Source of the DNA: Candidatus Treponema equi
GTDB taxonomy: Bacteria > Spirochaetota > Spirochaetia > Treponematales > Treponemataceae
Length of the DNA stretch: 39,413 bases
Reading direction: 5' to 3'
NCBI GenBank assembly: GCA_018064785.1
Contig: JAGHUO010000078.1
Location: 1 to 39,413, forward strand
In this document: positions 24,701 through 33,470 of the stretch, piece after piece
Position numbering within the stretch: the stretch's first letter is position 1
Layout of the letters: each line of letters starts with the position of its first letter
Position numbers and translations under genes: made by a program
The notes under the pieces: generated by a model
Database searches by the model: none
The model's input: only the letters and a program-made list of their open reading frames with translations
Told to the model about the DNA's origin: nothing

Positions 24701-26284
24701 GGTGAAATCCTGGATGATGGATCCATTGCCTTTACTGTCGCCGACGACAAGGCCCTTCATTTCTCCATGAACGGAACAGTGAAGGACCAGATGCTTGACC
24801 TTGACCTCAATGATGTGTACTGGGATCTTTCAAAGATAGCCTATGTGTTCAATTCGGACATGTTTACCCTTTATAAAGGTGTGCTTGCAGGAAACCTGAA
24901 TATCTCTGGTCCTGTCATTGGACCTGAAATGAACGGAATCATGTCGCTTCTTGAGCCTGACTTCAATCTTCCTCAGTATATTCCGGATCACTTTACAACT
25001 GACGAGATAAAAGTAGTGTTCTCACAGGAAGAGATATCCCTGACGGAGACTCTTTTCAACGTACGTACAGGTTTTGTTGCCGTCAGCGGTCTTGTTTCCA
25101 TGGACAGATGGTCTCTAGGAAATCTTGTGGTCAACATCCGTACTCTGGAAAACTTCAAGATACCTGTAGATGCCAGGGTTGACCACTTTAGGATCAAGGG
25201 TTTCACCTCTGTTGATGCAGCCCTTATCATGGAAGACAGGTTCCTTACGCTCAATGGTTCCGTAGAACTTCAGAATTCAGTGCTTTCAGTTTCCATGTCA
25301 AACCAGGAGCAGCTGGTGGACATTGACAGAAAGGATAAAAAGGACAAGAAAAAGAAAAAGGAAGCAGCTCCTGCCACTGGAGCCGGATATATGCCGTCTC
25401 TTGACTTCAACATAAACCTTGCCCTCATGGTTGGACAAAGGGTTCAGGTTGATGTAAATCCATTCCTTAGAAGCCTTATTGCGCCATCGACACCTATCTA
25501 TGTGTCTGTTGATACGGCGACAGGACTCTGGAGCCTTAAGGGCGACATTGTTCTTCGTGGTGGAGAAATCTCATATTTGAACAGAAACTTCTATCTGAAG
25601 CAGGGCCGTCTTGTCCTCAACGAGACCCAGGACCATTTTGATCCTAACATCACGGTACGTGCGGAAACCCGTGAACGTGATTCCGACGGTGAGAATGTCA
25701 CTATCAGTCTTTCCGCCATTTCCCAGAACATATCAAGCTTCAACGCTGTTCTTTCTTCTGTTCCGGCCAAATCGGAGAATGAAATCATGGAACTTCTGGG
25801 GCAGATTGTCGCCGGAGATTCCAGTTCCGTAGGTAACCTGCTGGTTGCCGGTATGGATTATGGTGTTCAGGTCACGGTTCTGCGCAAGGTAGAGAATGCA
25901 TTGCGTGATTTATGTAATTTTGATATATTTTCAATCAGAACTACGGCGCTGCAGAACACAATTATACAGGGACTTGATATAGGTAAACGTGCGGAAAATA
26001 ATTCCGTAATCGGTAACTTATTCGATAATTCGACTGTTTATATTGGTAAATACTTCGGAAGCGATGTTTATGCTGATGCTCTTCTTCACTGGACTTATGA
26101 CAGAAAAGTCGCCGGTTCCAGTGAGGCGATGGGTGAAGGTCTGGTTTTCCAGCCAGAGATTGGTCTTGAGTTCAACGCTCCATTTGCCAATATCCGCTGG
26201 AATTTTGCACCTGATCTCAGTGATTTCCAGGAATCATGGGCCAAATCAACATCCATTACATTGTCGTGGCGTGTCGCATTCTGA
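21791..26284 (+). CDS. tamB: TamB-like envelope protein (DUF490, AsmA-like superfamily)
   Basis: TamB proteins span the periplasm as a long beta-taco and carry phospholipids or help outer-membrane proteins. The 1497-residue product has an N-terminal membrane anchor (about 7-28), a very long beta-rich body, and at the C-terminus the TamB domain: TPIYVSVDTATGLWSLKGDIVLRGGEISYLNR (split by me for reading), then FYLKQGRLVLNETQDHFDP and ENEIMELLGQIVAGD. A short run of lysine and aspartate (about 1179-1192), followed by an A/P linker, precedes that domain. ATG 21791 has no strong Shine-Dalgarno. bamA follows 27 bases later, the usual partner arrangement. The E. coli TamB is shorter (about 1259 residues). 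Confidence 0.88.
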   Translation: MKSRVLKTVFGILIFLTIIACFVVVMRPVYMKVDQTVRQAEAKAVAMFEKRTGLSVSYKSLSPSILSGLIMKGIVLRDAQTGEEILNVRKTSLYYRLSSILEGDIEHAFTKLSIRDVNINFSDEKIEQIFPSTGEEDPAKAVETSATTIASIEDMVRTIAFSLPFDVQVKNVRFSYTSGKELYSLALRELLVRKDSSASSVYVRLNGNTSCNMDFLDYKPAGFIYRIEGNLMHTVSGSSFRMRLDDNRRCDYSVKHLEFLLNYREHNFIVRSTRQFFPMNMRVLFSLDSMSMDSALRTEKLDPLAMFRVPSYDDWIDFFKGSLITTESYFTLDFNSLRYSWSSDTEVNMPKNTHFTKQGQNVYAKCTGNNTDIKISNLSADGGIFKGVFKGEFNIPKMQPKGKLDLDYYAYFNGNKLSATMYFKPRSGEGFDFYMPEVTFGKWCKYSNFRGYSSLGDTIVLVIDADDYSHSEYGVPGHVSANGTLQLGDNMYLQASANVDNFFLDTGFRTAAFFTDTEGDPDETYMGPLVPYAEPYITQVEVYFATDFDDFTYNSPVIICANTKQDKEIMFVSLDGSGTSIQFSRLDVMYGNNSLLASGSLDIDTDIGQMNFYTDFNLNSFPYAMNGIYTFGEWLNLSGNYGMEASVNFGRTTDGSIRFNSMPLSYGTYAASVSLDTNFSVDSNGQWDAFIDKFEISELSDNFRSKPKVVFAGELNDKGLLASSILYSDNLSSLEGSGYVLWNNAYDTGFFDNAIVSMNLSSPVSSESIEFSGEAKNLSQGEFSFDNYEKDLYFNVTSRITSFPISRFLLGQGTGNTVSVDINASGTFENPLYSVNVRDASVLLGGSNLTAKLNATYIDNIFDISNADIAWNDFKIDEVHSRLDMSSFDGDAVLHVKMNGVDRQLDAGLDFVMTNLGDPTVKGLPEAFSIEADCSSLDSNFIENFTPFHVSLIRSPGRLDIVTDENIGAYGEILDDGSIAFTVADDKALHFSMNGTVKDQMLDLDLNDVYWDLSKIAYVFNSDMFTLYKGVLAGNLNISGPVIGPEMNGIMSLLEPDFNLPQYIPDHFTTDEIKVVFSQEEISLTETLFNVRTGFVAVSGLVSMDRWSLGNLVVNIRTLENFKIPVDARVDHFRIKGFTSVDAALIMEDRFLTLNGSVELQNSVLSVSMSNQEQLVDIDRKDKKDKKKKKEAAPATGAGYMPSLDFNINLALMVGQRVQVDVNPFLRSLIAPSTPIYVSVDTATGLWSLKGDIVLRGGEISYLNRNFYLKQGRLVLNETQDHFDPNITVRAETRERDSDGENVTISLSAISQNISSFNAVLSSVPAKSENEIMELLGQIVAGDSSSVGNLLVAGMDYGVQVTVLRKVENALRDLCNFDIFSIRTTALQNTIIQGLDIGKRAENNSVIGNLFDNSTVYIGKYFGSDVYADALLHWTYDRKVAGSSEAMGEGLVFQPEIGLEFNAPFANIRWNFAPDLSDFQESWAKSTSITLSWRVAF

Positions 26285-26311
26285 CGAGTTCAAAATAGAG
26301 GATTTATTTAT

Positions 26312-28792
26312 ATGTTTTTGCGCAGCAAGCACTTTCTTTTCAGTTTAATTGCAGTTTTGCTTACAATGGCTGCAACAGCCTACGCTCAGTCTTCACTTCC
26401 GGATGACTGGTATTACGATAAGCCGATAAAGAACATTCACTTTCAGAATCTGCAGTCAATCAAAAGCAATGACCTTGACGGTGTTACAAGCAGCTATATA
26501 AGCAAGCCTTTTACAGATGACCTTATCAGCAGTCTTTATGACCGTCTTTTTTCTCTTGACTACTTTGATGATATTGAGATCAAGGCCGCAAAGAACAGTG
26601 ACAACGGAAAGACCGTAAACCTCTTTATTGTCGTTCAGGAAAAACCTATTGTCGACAAGATCACCTTCAGCGGAAACAGATATCTGCATTCGACGGATCT
26701 TAAATCAAAGATTTCCACAAAGCAGGATGATATCTTCAATGAAAGCAAGCTTCTCGTCGATGAACGTGCCCTTAGAAACTATTATATAGAAAGAGGTTAT
26801 ACAAAGGCTACTGTAACAGCTTCCTATGAGATGAAGAAGGGTGGAGCACAGATCCTCTTTAAAATCCGTGAAGGAAAGCAGTCTGTTGTAAAGTCCATCA
26901 ATTTTTCAGGCAACAAGGTCGTTTCTTCAAAGACTTTGAAAGGCAAGATTTCACTTAAGGAAGTAAACCTTTTCAACAAAGGTGCTTTCCAGGATGCGTC
27001 TCTCGGTGCTGATGCACGTGCCATCGTCGCATACTACCAGAACCGTGGTTATGTTGATGCAAAGGTTCTCAATGTTAATACAGATTCTTCATACAATGAA
27101 AAGAAGAACCGCGAGGAACTTACAATCACATTCGATATCCAGGAAGGTGCACAGTATACCTTTGGTGGAATGTCTTTTGACGGCAACACTGTATTCTCGA
27201 CTGATGAGCTTTCCAAACTTGTTACAATCAAGTCTGGTGCCATCTATAACGAAACAAAATATCAGGAATCCCGCGCCGGTATCCAGAACAAATACTATGA
27301 GAATGGATACACTGCCAACGCATTCTATCCTGAACAGAAGAAGGATGCCGAAGCTAGGGTGGTTTCCTATGTGATGCATATCCAGGAACGCCCAAGAAGC
27401 CATATTGAAAACATTCTCATAAAGGGAAATGAGAAGACTAAGGACTATGTAGTCCGCCGTGAAATTCCTATCGATGACGGCGATATCTTCTCCAATGCAA
27501 AGATTTCCAACGGTATGAGAAACCTTTACAACCTTCAGTACTTTGCCTCTGTCGTTCCAGAAGTCGTACAGGGTTCCGAAGAAAATCTTGTTGATGTTGT
27601 TTTCACAGTTGAAGAGCAGAGCACAACATCCCTTGACCTTGGTTTCACATTCTCTGGTGTTACGGATCCTAACGATTTCCCTATTTCTCTTTATGCAAAG
27701 GTTCAGGATTCAAACCTCTTTGGTGAAGGTCGTTCTGTTTCTGTCGGAACAAACCTTTCCACAAGTCAGCAGTCCATCTCCCTTGGTTATGGACAGAACT
27801 GGATCTATGGCCTTCCTGTAAGTGCCAACGCTTCAGTTTCTTATTCACATTCGACAAACTATGCGCTCCGCAACAAGTTTATGCCTAGCGGAGACATCAA
27901 TGACGACTATTACTACATGAAGTATCAGCAGAACCAGTTTGATTTCAGTGGTTCCCTTGGAAAAAGATGGATGCCTGATTTTGCCATCCTTACTCTTTCC
28001 GGTGGTATGACCAACAGTATCATCAACAACATCTATGATGAGACTCAGTTCATTCCGTATGATTCTTCAATCAGCCTTTATAACGACAACTGGGAACCAA
28101 AGAATTCCATCTGGACTTCTTTCTCTATGGATGGAAGAAACATTGCATATGATCCTTCAAAAGGTTGGTTTGCAAGCCAGCGTTTTGCCTGGTACGGTCT
28201 TATCAAGAAAGGCGCATTCAGTTTTGCTCCTGACTGGGGTGAGACTGAATTCTACCTGAGAACAGATACAAAGCTTGAGAAGTACTTTACTCTCGTGGAT
28301 CATAATTTCAATGATTCCTTCAACTTCAAGCTTGTCCTCATGGGATATTCAGGACTTTCCTTCCAGATTCCATTTGGCGATACAAACATCAAGAGATCCA
28401 ACCAGCTTTACATCGACGGTATGTTCAATGGCCGCGGTTGGACTGTATACAACCAGAGTGCCGGACGTGGACGTGCAATGTGGTCCAACAGCGTAGAATT
28501 GAGATGTCCTTGTGTTCCTGGCATTCTTGCTCTTGACCTTTGGGCAGATGCTGTTGCAATCAAGAAGGACCAGAACGATTTCTTTACTTCACTCAACAAG
28601 GAAGACTGGTATTTCAGCTTTGGTCCTAGCATCAGATTCTGTGTTCAGCAGTTCCCTCTTAGACTTCTCTTTGCAAATACATTCAAGTATAGAGATGGAG
28701 AATTGGTATTCACAAATCAGAATGGAGAAGGTGATTACAGCTGGAAAAGCAACTGGCACTTTGTTCTTTCGTTCAACATGACAAACAGATAA
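26312..28792 (+). CDS. bamA: BamA, outer-membrane protein assembly factor
   Basis: BamA inserts beta-barrel proteins into the outer membrane. The 826-residue precursor has a signal peptide cut after AYA (residue 25), then five POTRA domains between about 37 and 440, each ending in the usual beta-alpha-alpha-beta-beta pattern (for example VDKITFSGNRYLHSTDLKS). A 16-strand-type barrel runs from about 436 to the end. The barrel loop motif reads GRGW in place of the common VRGF/Y. The last residues are FVLSFNMTNR, so the usual terminal aromatic residue is not at the end. AGAGGA lies nine bases before ATG 26312. Order tamB-bamA-skp-mutS is conserved in treponemes, where the protein is a surface antigen. 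Confidence 0.95.
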   Translation: MFLRSKHFLFSLIAVLLTMAATAYAQSSLPDDWYYDKPIKNIHFQNLQSIKSNDLDGVTSSYISKPFTDDLISSLYDRLFSLDYFDDIEIKAAKNSDNGKTVNLFIVVQEKPIVDKITFSGNRYLHSTDLKSKISTKQDDIFNESKLLVDERALRNYYIERGYTKATVTASYEMKKGGAQILFKIREGKQSVVKSINFSGNKVVSSKTLKGKISLKEVNLFNKGAFQDASLGADARAIVAYYQNRGYVDAKVLNVNTDSSYNEKKNREELTITFDIQEGAQYTFGGMSFDGNTVFSTDELSKLVTIKSGAIYNETKYQESRAGIQNKYYENGYTANAFYPEQKKDAEARVVSYVMHIQERPRSHIENILIKGNEKTKDYVVRREIPIDDGDIFSNAKISNGMRNLYNLQYFASVVPEVVQGSEENLVDVVFTVEEQSTTSLDLGFTFSGVTDPNDFPISLYAKVQDSNLFGEGRSVSVGTNLSTSQQSISLGYGQNWIYGLPVSANASVSYSHSTNYALRNKFMPSGDINDDYYYMKYQQNQFDFSGSLGKRWMPDFAILTLSGGMTNSIINNIYDETQFIPYDSSISLYNDNWEPKNSIWTSFSMDGRNIAYDPSKGWFASQRFAWYGLIKKGAFSFAPDWGETEFYLRTDTKLEKYFTLVDHNFNDSFNFKLVLMGYSGLSFQIPFGDTNIKRSNQLYIDGMFNGRGWTVYNQSAGRGRAMWSNSVELRCPCVPGILALDLWADAVAIKKDQNDFFTSLNKEDWYFSFGPSIRFCVQQFPLRLLFANTFKYRDGELVFTNQNGEGDYSWKSNWHFVLSFNMTNR

Positions 28793-28808
28793 TATCAGGA
28801 GTTATCAT

Positions 28809-29327
28809 ATGAAGAAAAATATTTTTGCAGTGTGTGTTCTGTCTCTTGTTTTTACTGTGGCTTCCTTTGCCCAGCAGATCACAAAATTTGCTGTAGTTGA
28901 TACAAACAAGGTATATCAGGCATATTTCAGAAATTCTGCTCCTGTAAGAAACTACGAATCAAAGAAAGAAGATTTCCAGAAAGAACTGGACAAGCATGTT
29001 GCAGAACTTCAGCGCTTGAATGACCAGAAGATTGAATATCAGCGCAAGGGAAATGATTCCGAAGCCATGAAGATCGAGGCACAGATCACAAAGAAGACTG
29101 ACTTCATCAATGAATATACAAGCGCCAAGAACACCGAACTTGAATCCCTCAAGAAATCACTTAAGGAAAACAATACGTTCTACAAGCAGCTTTATGACAC
29201 TCTTGCACGTGTTGCGGAAAGCGGTGGATATAGTGCCATCCTTAACCTTCAGGAAGCAAATTCCGTTCTCTGGTACAGCCCATCTGTTGACATCACAGAC
29301 CAGGTAATCTCTCAGCTCGGACTCTAA
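28809..29327 (+). CDS. skp: Skp/OmpH periplasmic chaperone
   Basis: Skp is a trimeric periplasmic chaperone that delivers unfolded barrel proteins to BamA. The 172-residue precursor has a signal peptide cut after SFA (residue 21), a short strand KFAVVDTNKVYQAYF, then two long helices forming the tentacle (about 45-140, with repeated charged heptads) and a C-terminal strand region. Start ATG 28809 follows CAGGAG. It is directly downstream of bamA, as in many Gram-negative bacteria. mutS begins five bases after the stop without its own clear ribosome site, so mutS translation may depend on skp. Confidence 0.9.
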   Translation: MKKNIFAVCVLSLVFTVASFAQQITKFAVVDTNKVYQAYFRNSAPVRNYESKKEDFQKELDKHVAELQRLNDQKIEYQRKGNDSEAMKIEAQITKKTDFINEYTSAKNTELESLKKSLKENNTFYKQLYDTLARVAESGGYSAILNLQEANSVLWYSPSVDITDQVISQLGL

Positions 29328-29332
29328 TTCCC

Positions 29333-31936
29333 ATGGCAGACGAAACACCTATCATTACTCAGTATCGCGGAATCAAGGCACAGTATCCTGATGATGTGCT
29401 TTTTTTCAGGCTTGGTGACTTCTATGAGATGTTCAATGAAGATGCTGTTGAAGTATCCCGTCTGCTGAATCTTACTCTTACCCATCGTGGGGACAATCCC
29501 ATGTGCGGTATTCCTTATCACGCATCAAAAATTTATATCGCTAGACTTCTTCGCATGGGAAAGAGAATCGCCATAGCCGAACAGATCGGTGAGATTGCGA
29601 AGAAAGGACTTACGGAACGCAAAGTTGTGGAGGTCATCACTCCTGGTACTGCGACTGAAAGTGAATACCTTGATGGTGGAGCCAACAACTTTCTTGCCTG
29701 CGTAAGCATATCAAAGGGCAGGTGTGGTCTTGCCTATGTGGATGTTACTACAGGTGAATTCCGCGCAACCAGTTTTTCAGAAAAAAGTCTCCGTGAAAAT
29801 CTTGCCAAGGAACTGGGACGATGTTCTCCACGTGAAATCATTCTTCCTGAAAGCCTCAGGACAAACAATGACATTGTCACTGTTCTTGAGAGCCTTAATG
29901 TTTCTTCCGTGTCCTTCTATCCTGAATGGCATTTCAACGACAAACAGTGCTACGACAGGCTTGTAAAGCAGTTCAAGACAGCAAACCTCAGTTCTTTTTC
30001 CCTCGACGAAAGCAGTCCTGAAGTTCCGCCTGCTGGCTTTTTGCTTGATTATATTGAAAAGACTACAAACTCAGAATCCGACCATATCAAAGGCATCTCA
30101 GTCTATAAGGACAGTCATTTTGTCATCATGGATGATTCTTCAAGGCGGAATCTTGAGATCACTTCAAATCTTCGTGATGGCAGCGTTCAGTATACGCTTC
30201 TTGAATGCGTAAACAACGCAAAGACAGCCATGGGAGGCCGTCTTATCCGCGACTGGCTTTCTTTTCCTTTGACCAATGAAAAACAGATAGTCTCACGTCA
30301 GGACCATGTTCAGCAGTTTGTGGATAATTCAGGTCTTCTTAGAAAGGTAAGGGAACAGCTGGATGGAATCCTTGATATAGAACGTCTTGCTGCCCGTATT
30401 GCCATGGACCGCGCACATGCAAAGGACCTGCAGGCCCTCAAGAATTCTCTGTCACTGTGGCTCAAGGCAAGGACTTCCCTTATGGACAAGGGCTTTGCTT
30501 TTTCTGATGAGAGTGATGCTGTTAAAATCATAGATCTTATTGAGAATTCCATAGACGATGACCCAGCTACGGTTTTTACAGAAGGCCGCATCATAAAAGC
30601 CGGATGGTCGGAAGAACTGGACCACTGGAAAAAAATCCAGCGGGACTTCAATACAGTCCTTGAAGAATATGCGGAAGAAGAAAGGCATCAGACAGGCATC
30701 CAGAACCTCAAGATAAAAAATACAGGCAACCTTGGTTATTTCATTGAGGTTACCCGCGGAAAGCTGGACAAGGTTCCGTCTCATTTCATAATGAAGAGGA
30801 CACTTGTAAATGCCGACCGATATACAACTGAAAGACTTCAGCAGCTTGAAGAAAACCTTAACGAGTCAGGTTCAAAGATAATTACTCTTGAGCATGACCT
30901 TTTCATTGAAGTCAGAAACGAACTTAAGAAATATGTTCTCTATCTTCAGCAGACGGCACAGGAAATCGCCTACTGTGATGTAACCAGTTCCTTTGCCGAC
31001 GCTTCCCTGAGCCATGGTTGGGTCCGTCCTCAGATGTCGGCGGAAAGCAATGAGTTCTTCGTTGTGGAAGGCAGACATCCTGTCGTTGAACAGCACCTTC
31101 CTAAGGGGGAATTTGTTCCGAACGACCTTATTCTTTACGGTACAGAGGAAGGTGAGAAGGGCAAGTCTTTTGCTTTGATAACCGGTCCAAACATGGCTGG
31201 TAAAAGTACTTTCTTGAGACAGAACGCGCTTATCGCATTGCTTGCCCAGACCGGCTGTTTCGTACCTGCAAAAAGTGCCCGCCTTGGAATCGTAGACCGT
31301 ATTTTCTGCCGTGTGGGAGCCAGCGACAATCTTGCTAAAGGCGAATCAACATTCCTTGTTGAGATGACAGAGACAGCCCGTATCTTGAGAAGTGCCACAG
31401 AAAAATCCCTTGTCATCATGGATGAGGTAGGCCGTGGTACAAGCACAGAGGACGGTCTGTCCATTGCATGGGCAGTGAGCGAACATCTTCTCAACACTTT
31501 AAAATGCAAAACACTTTTTGCGACCCATTACCATGAACTGACCCGACTTGACCATGATGCCATAAAGCAGCTTTGCATGGCCGTAAGCGAAAATGGTTCG
31601 GATATAGTCTTCCTTAGAAAAGTTATCCAGGGTGCCAGTGAAAACAGCTATGGTATCCACGTAGCAAGACTTGCCGGTATTCCAGATCAGGTCATTTCCC
31701 GTGCCCAGGACATCCTCGAAAAAATCCAGTCGGATGCAGGAGATGTTGCGGCTGTTGTGGAGACAGCAACGACTGCCGCTCCTGAACCAAAGAAGGGGCT
31801 TACCTATGCTGGAGGTCTTTTCAGCGAGGAAGAAATGGTCATCAATGAAATTCTTTCAACTGACGTGGACAATATGACTCCTATGTCGGCATTGCAGGCC
31901 CTTTCAAGGTGGAAGAAATCTCTTTCCGGACTTTGA
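29333..31936 (+). CDS. mutS: MutS, DNA mismatch recognition ATPase
   Basis: MutS finds mismatches and recruits MutL. The 867-residue protein has the mismatch-reading motif FYE near residues 31-33 (GDFYEMF), the connector, lever and clamp domains, Walker A GPNMAGKST (about 618-626), Walker B LVIMDEVGRGTSTEDG (about 690-705), ATHYHELT, and a C-terminal helix-turn-helix region (MTPMSALQALSRWKK). Just before that region many MutS proteins have a sliding-clamp motif such as QLSLF; here the place reads YAGGLF. ATG 29333 sits five bases after skp without a strong ribosome site. Length is normal. Confidence 0.97.
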   Translation: MADETPIITQYRGIKAQYPDDVLFFRLGDFYEMFNEDAVEVSRLLNLTLTHRGDNPMCGIPYHASKIYIARLLRMGKRIAIAEQIGEIAKKGLTERKVVEVITPGTATESEYLDGGANNFLACVSISKGRCGLAYVDVTTGEFRATSFSEKSLRENLAKELGRCSPREIILPESLRTNNDIVTVLESLNVSSVSFYPEWHFNDKQCYDRLVKQFKTANLSSFSLDESSPEVPPAGFLLDYIEKTTNSESDHIKGISVYKDSHFVIMDDSSRRNLEITSNLRDGSVQYTLLECVNNAKTAMGGRLIRDWLSFPLTNEKQIVSRQDHVQQFVDNSGLLRKVREQLDGILDIERLAARIAMDRAHAKDLQALKNSLSLWLKARTSLMDKGFAFSDESDAVKIIDLIENSIDDDPATVFTEGRIIKAGWSEELDHWKKIQRDFNTVLEEYAEEERHQTGIQNLKIKNTGNLGYFIEVTRGKLDKVPSHFIMKRTLVNADRYTTERLQQLEENLNESGSKIITLEHDLFIEVRNELKKYVLYLQQTAQEIAYCDVTSSFADASLSHGWVRPQMSAESNEFFVVEGRHPVVEQHLPKGEFVPNDLILYGTEEGEKGKSFALITGPNMAGKSTFLRQNALIALLAQTGCFVPAKSARLGIVDRIFCRVGASDNLAKGESTFLVEMTETARILRSATEKSLVIMDEVGRGTSTEDGLSIAWAVSEHLLNTLKCKTLFATHYHELTRLDHDAIKQLCMAVSENGSDIVFLRKVIQGASENSYGIHVARLAGIPDQVISRAQDILEKIQSDAGDVAAVVETATTAAPEPKKGLTYAGGLFSEEEMVINEILSTDVDNMTPMSALQALSRWKKSLSGL

Positions 31937-32004
31937 TCTAAGATAACAAAAAATTATCCTTCGTTTTTGTCAGTTTTTTCTCTTTTCTCTTAATTATAAG
32001 GTTG

Positions 32005-32790
32005 ATGTCTTTCAAGAGAATCCCTTGTCTTTTCTTCAATGCTTCTCAGCTGGTAGCGGAAGGCCTTCGCCTGTTGCTGAACCTCTGTTTCGGTGGCGGT
32101 GAATGTCTTGTCTGCGGAAAGCAAACTGTCATGGGGCAGGTCTGCAAAAAATGCAGGGACCGTATTGCTGATGGAATCGTAAACCCACCCCCTGGGGAAG
32201 AGCGATGTTCCGTCTGCGGTAAGATCCTTCTGAGTGAAAGTGGAAAATGCATGGATTGCAGGAGAAACAATGTCATTGGATCCTGCGACCGTGTCTTTCC
32301 GATGCTTTCCTACAGACTTTGGGCAAAAAATCTGATGTTCCAGTGGAAAAGCATGGAAAAGAGGGGGATTTCTCCCTTTATCGCCAGCCTATGCAACAAG
32401 GCTATTCTGTTCCGGCTGGAAATGAAGGATGTCGTGGTTGTTCCGGTTCCTCCCAGGCCGGGAAAAATGCGGAAAAAAGGATGGGATCAGATAGATGAAA
32501 TATGTCGATTCCTGGATTTTCGCTATGGATATAAAGTCATGCATCTGCTTAGAAGGAATGCCACTGTCCAGCAAAAGAAGCTTGGCCGTGCGCAAAGGCT
32601 TGAGTCCGCTGAAAAATCCTATGCACTTTCTGGAAACTTGGATGCCATGGACCGTGAAAAATTGCCAGAATGTGTTATAATCATTGATGATGTAATGACT
32701 ACTGGCATTACGGTAGAGACTTGTGCTGCAGAACTGAAGAAAGCCGGAATCAAGAAAGTTGTGGTTTTGACTGTTTTTGTAGTGGACTAG
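32005..32790 (+). CDS. comF: ComF-family phosphoribosyltransferase-like protein
   Basis: ComF proteins are needed for uptake of DNA or later steps in transformation in competent bacteria; in others the role is unclear. The 261-residue protein has an N-terminal pair of CXXC motifs (Cys34/37, Cys47/50) and a second pair (Cys68/71, Cys82/85) for zinc, then a phosphoribosyltransferase domain that ends with the PRPP loop VIIIDDVMTTGIT near residue 225. The pattern N.TVQQKKLGRAQR is also family-typical. The start could be TTG 32002 or ATG 32005; TAAGG lies very close to both. With dprA in the same window, two competence genes are present, but no DNA-uptake machinery is seen here. Confidence 0.9.
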   Translation: MSFKRIPCLFFNASQLVAEGLRLLLNLCFGGGECLVCGKQTVMGQVCKKCRDRIADGIVNPPPGEERCSVCGKILLSESGKCMDCRRNNVIGSCDRVFPMLSYRLWAKNLMFQWKSMEKRGISPFIASLCNKAILFRLEMKDVVVVPVPPRPGKMRKKGWDQIDEICRFLDFRYGYKVMHLLRRNATVQQKKLGRAQRLESAEKSYALSGNLDAMDREKLPECVIIIDDVMTTGITVETCAAELKKAGIKKVVVLTVFVVD

Positions 32791-32811
32791 AGTCTTTTTA
32801 TGGATTAAAAT
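32783..32811 (+). promoter_or_regulatory. Weak candidate promoter for cheW
   Basis: TGGACT (32783-32788), 17 bases, TAAAAT (32806-32811). It overlaps the comF stop and lies about 50 bases before the cheW start. Matches are four and five of six bases. Confidence 0.3.
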
Positions 32812-32859
32812 TGTATAGTGTACTGGTTATTCTAGTGCTGCTTTTAATAGGAGTATGAA

Positions 32860-33348
32860 ATGGCAGAAGAGAATACATCTTTCCAGCTTGTAACATTCCA
32901 GTTGGGTGATGAACTTTATGGCGTTGACATCATGGACGTCAAGGAAATCGTTAAGACTCAGAACGTACGTCCGATTCCGAATGCACCTTTCTATGTAGAG
33001 GGTATCATCAATCTTCGCAGCGAAGTTATTCCTATCATCAACCTTCACAAACGTTTCTATCTTAAGAAAATGTCTGTCGATGCTGATGATATCGTTGAAG
33101 ATGAAGGCGGATTCATCATCCTTGATATTGAAGGAAATAAAATCGGTATCATCATAGACAGGATTGCCCGTGTTATTCCGGTTGAACGTGGGGATATCAA
33201 GCCTCCTCCACAGATGCTCAGTGGTATCGGTACTGAATACATTCAGGGTGTGGTTCGTCAGGATAACAGTTATTTGATTATTCTTGATACACGCAAGCTC
33301 TTCAGTGCAAGGGAACTTCAGAAGATTCTTGATCCTGATGCAGAGTAA
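32860..33348 (+). CDS. cheW: CheW, chemotaxis coupling protein
   Basis: CheW links chemoreceptors to the kinase CheA. The 162-residue product is a single CheW domain: FQLVTFQLGDELYGVDIMDVKEIV, then VRPIPNAPFYVEGIINLRSEVIPIINL and DRIARVIPV, all family hallmarks. AGGAG (32849-32853) is six bases before ATG 32860. It is a single-gene unit, bounded by a candidate promoter and a good terminator. No CheA or receptor gene lies in the window. Confidence 0.97.
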   Translation: MAEENTSFQLVTFQLGDELYGVDIMDVKEIVKTQNVRPIPNAPFYVEGIINLRSEVIPIINLHKRFYLKKMSVDADDIVEDEGGFIILDIEGNKIGIIIDRIARVIPVERGDIKPPPQMLSGIGTEYIQGVVRQDNSYLIILDTRKLFSARELQKILDPDAE

Positions 33349-33366
33349 TTAGGTATATAAAGCAGG

Positions 33367-33412
33367 GGGCTGTCTTTTAGTGCATTTAGCATTAGACAGC
33401 CCTATGTTTTTT
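33367..33412 (+). terminator. Intrinsic terminator after cheW
   Basis: GGGCTGTCT (33367-33375) pairs perfectly with AGACAGCCC (33394-33402). The 18-base interior can form a further short stem (AGTGC with GCATT, one wobble). A T-rich run (33407-33412) follows. It isolates cheW from the next operon. Confidence 0.88.
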
Positions 33413-33439
33413 ATAGTAATATCTCTTCATATAAATTTC

Positions 33440-33468
33440 TTATTGTTTATTTCATAAAGGAACAATAA
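33440..33468 (+). promoter_or_regulatory. Stem-loop holding the ribosome site of the DegT-type gene
   Basis: TTATTGTT (33440-33447) and AACAATAA (33461-33468) are perfect complements. The Shine-Dalgarno AAAGGA (33456-33461) sits at the loop edge and the ATG follows two bases after the stem. The stem has one G-C pair, so it is weak; it may present or briefly mask the ribosome site. Confidence 0.4.
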
Positions 33469-33470
33469 AA

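Noticed and set aside
31942-31980. Possible terminator after mutS (GATAA / TTATC and T-rich stretch)
   Set aside because: The stem has only five pairs with one G-C, and the T runs are broken; too weak to call.
31967-32004. TTGTCA as -35 of a comF promoter giving a leaderless message
   Set aside because: No acceptable -10 at 16-18 bases; the best hexamer matches only two bases of TATAAT.
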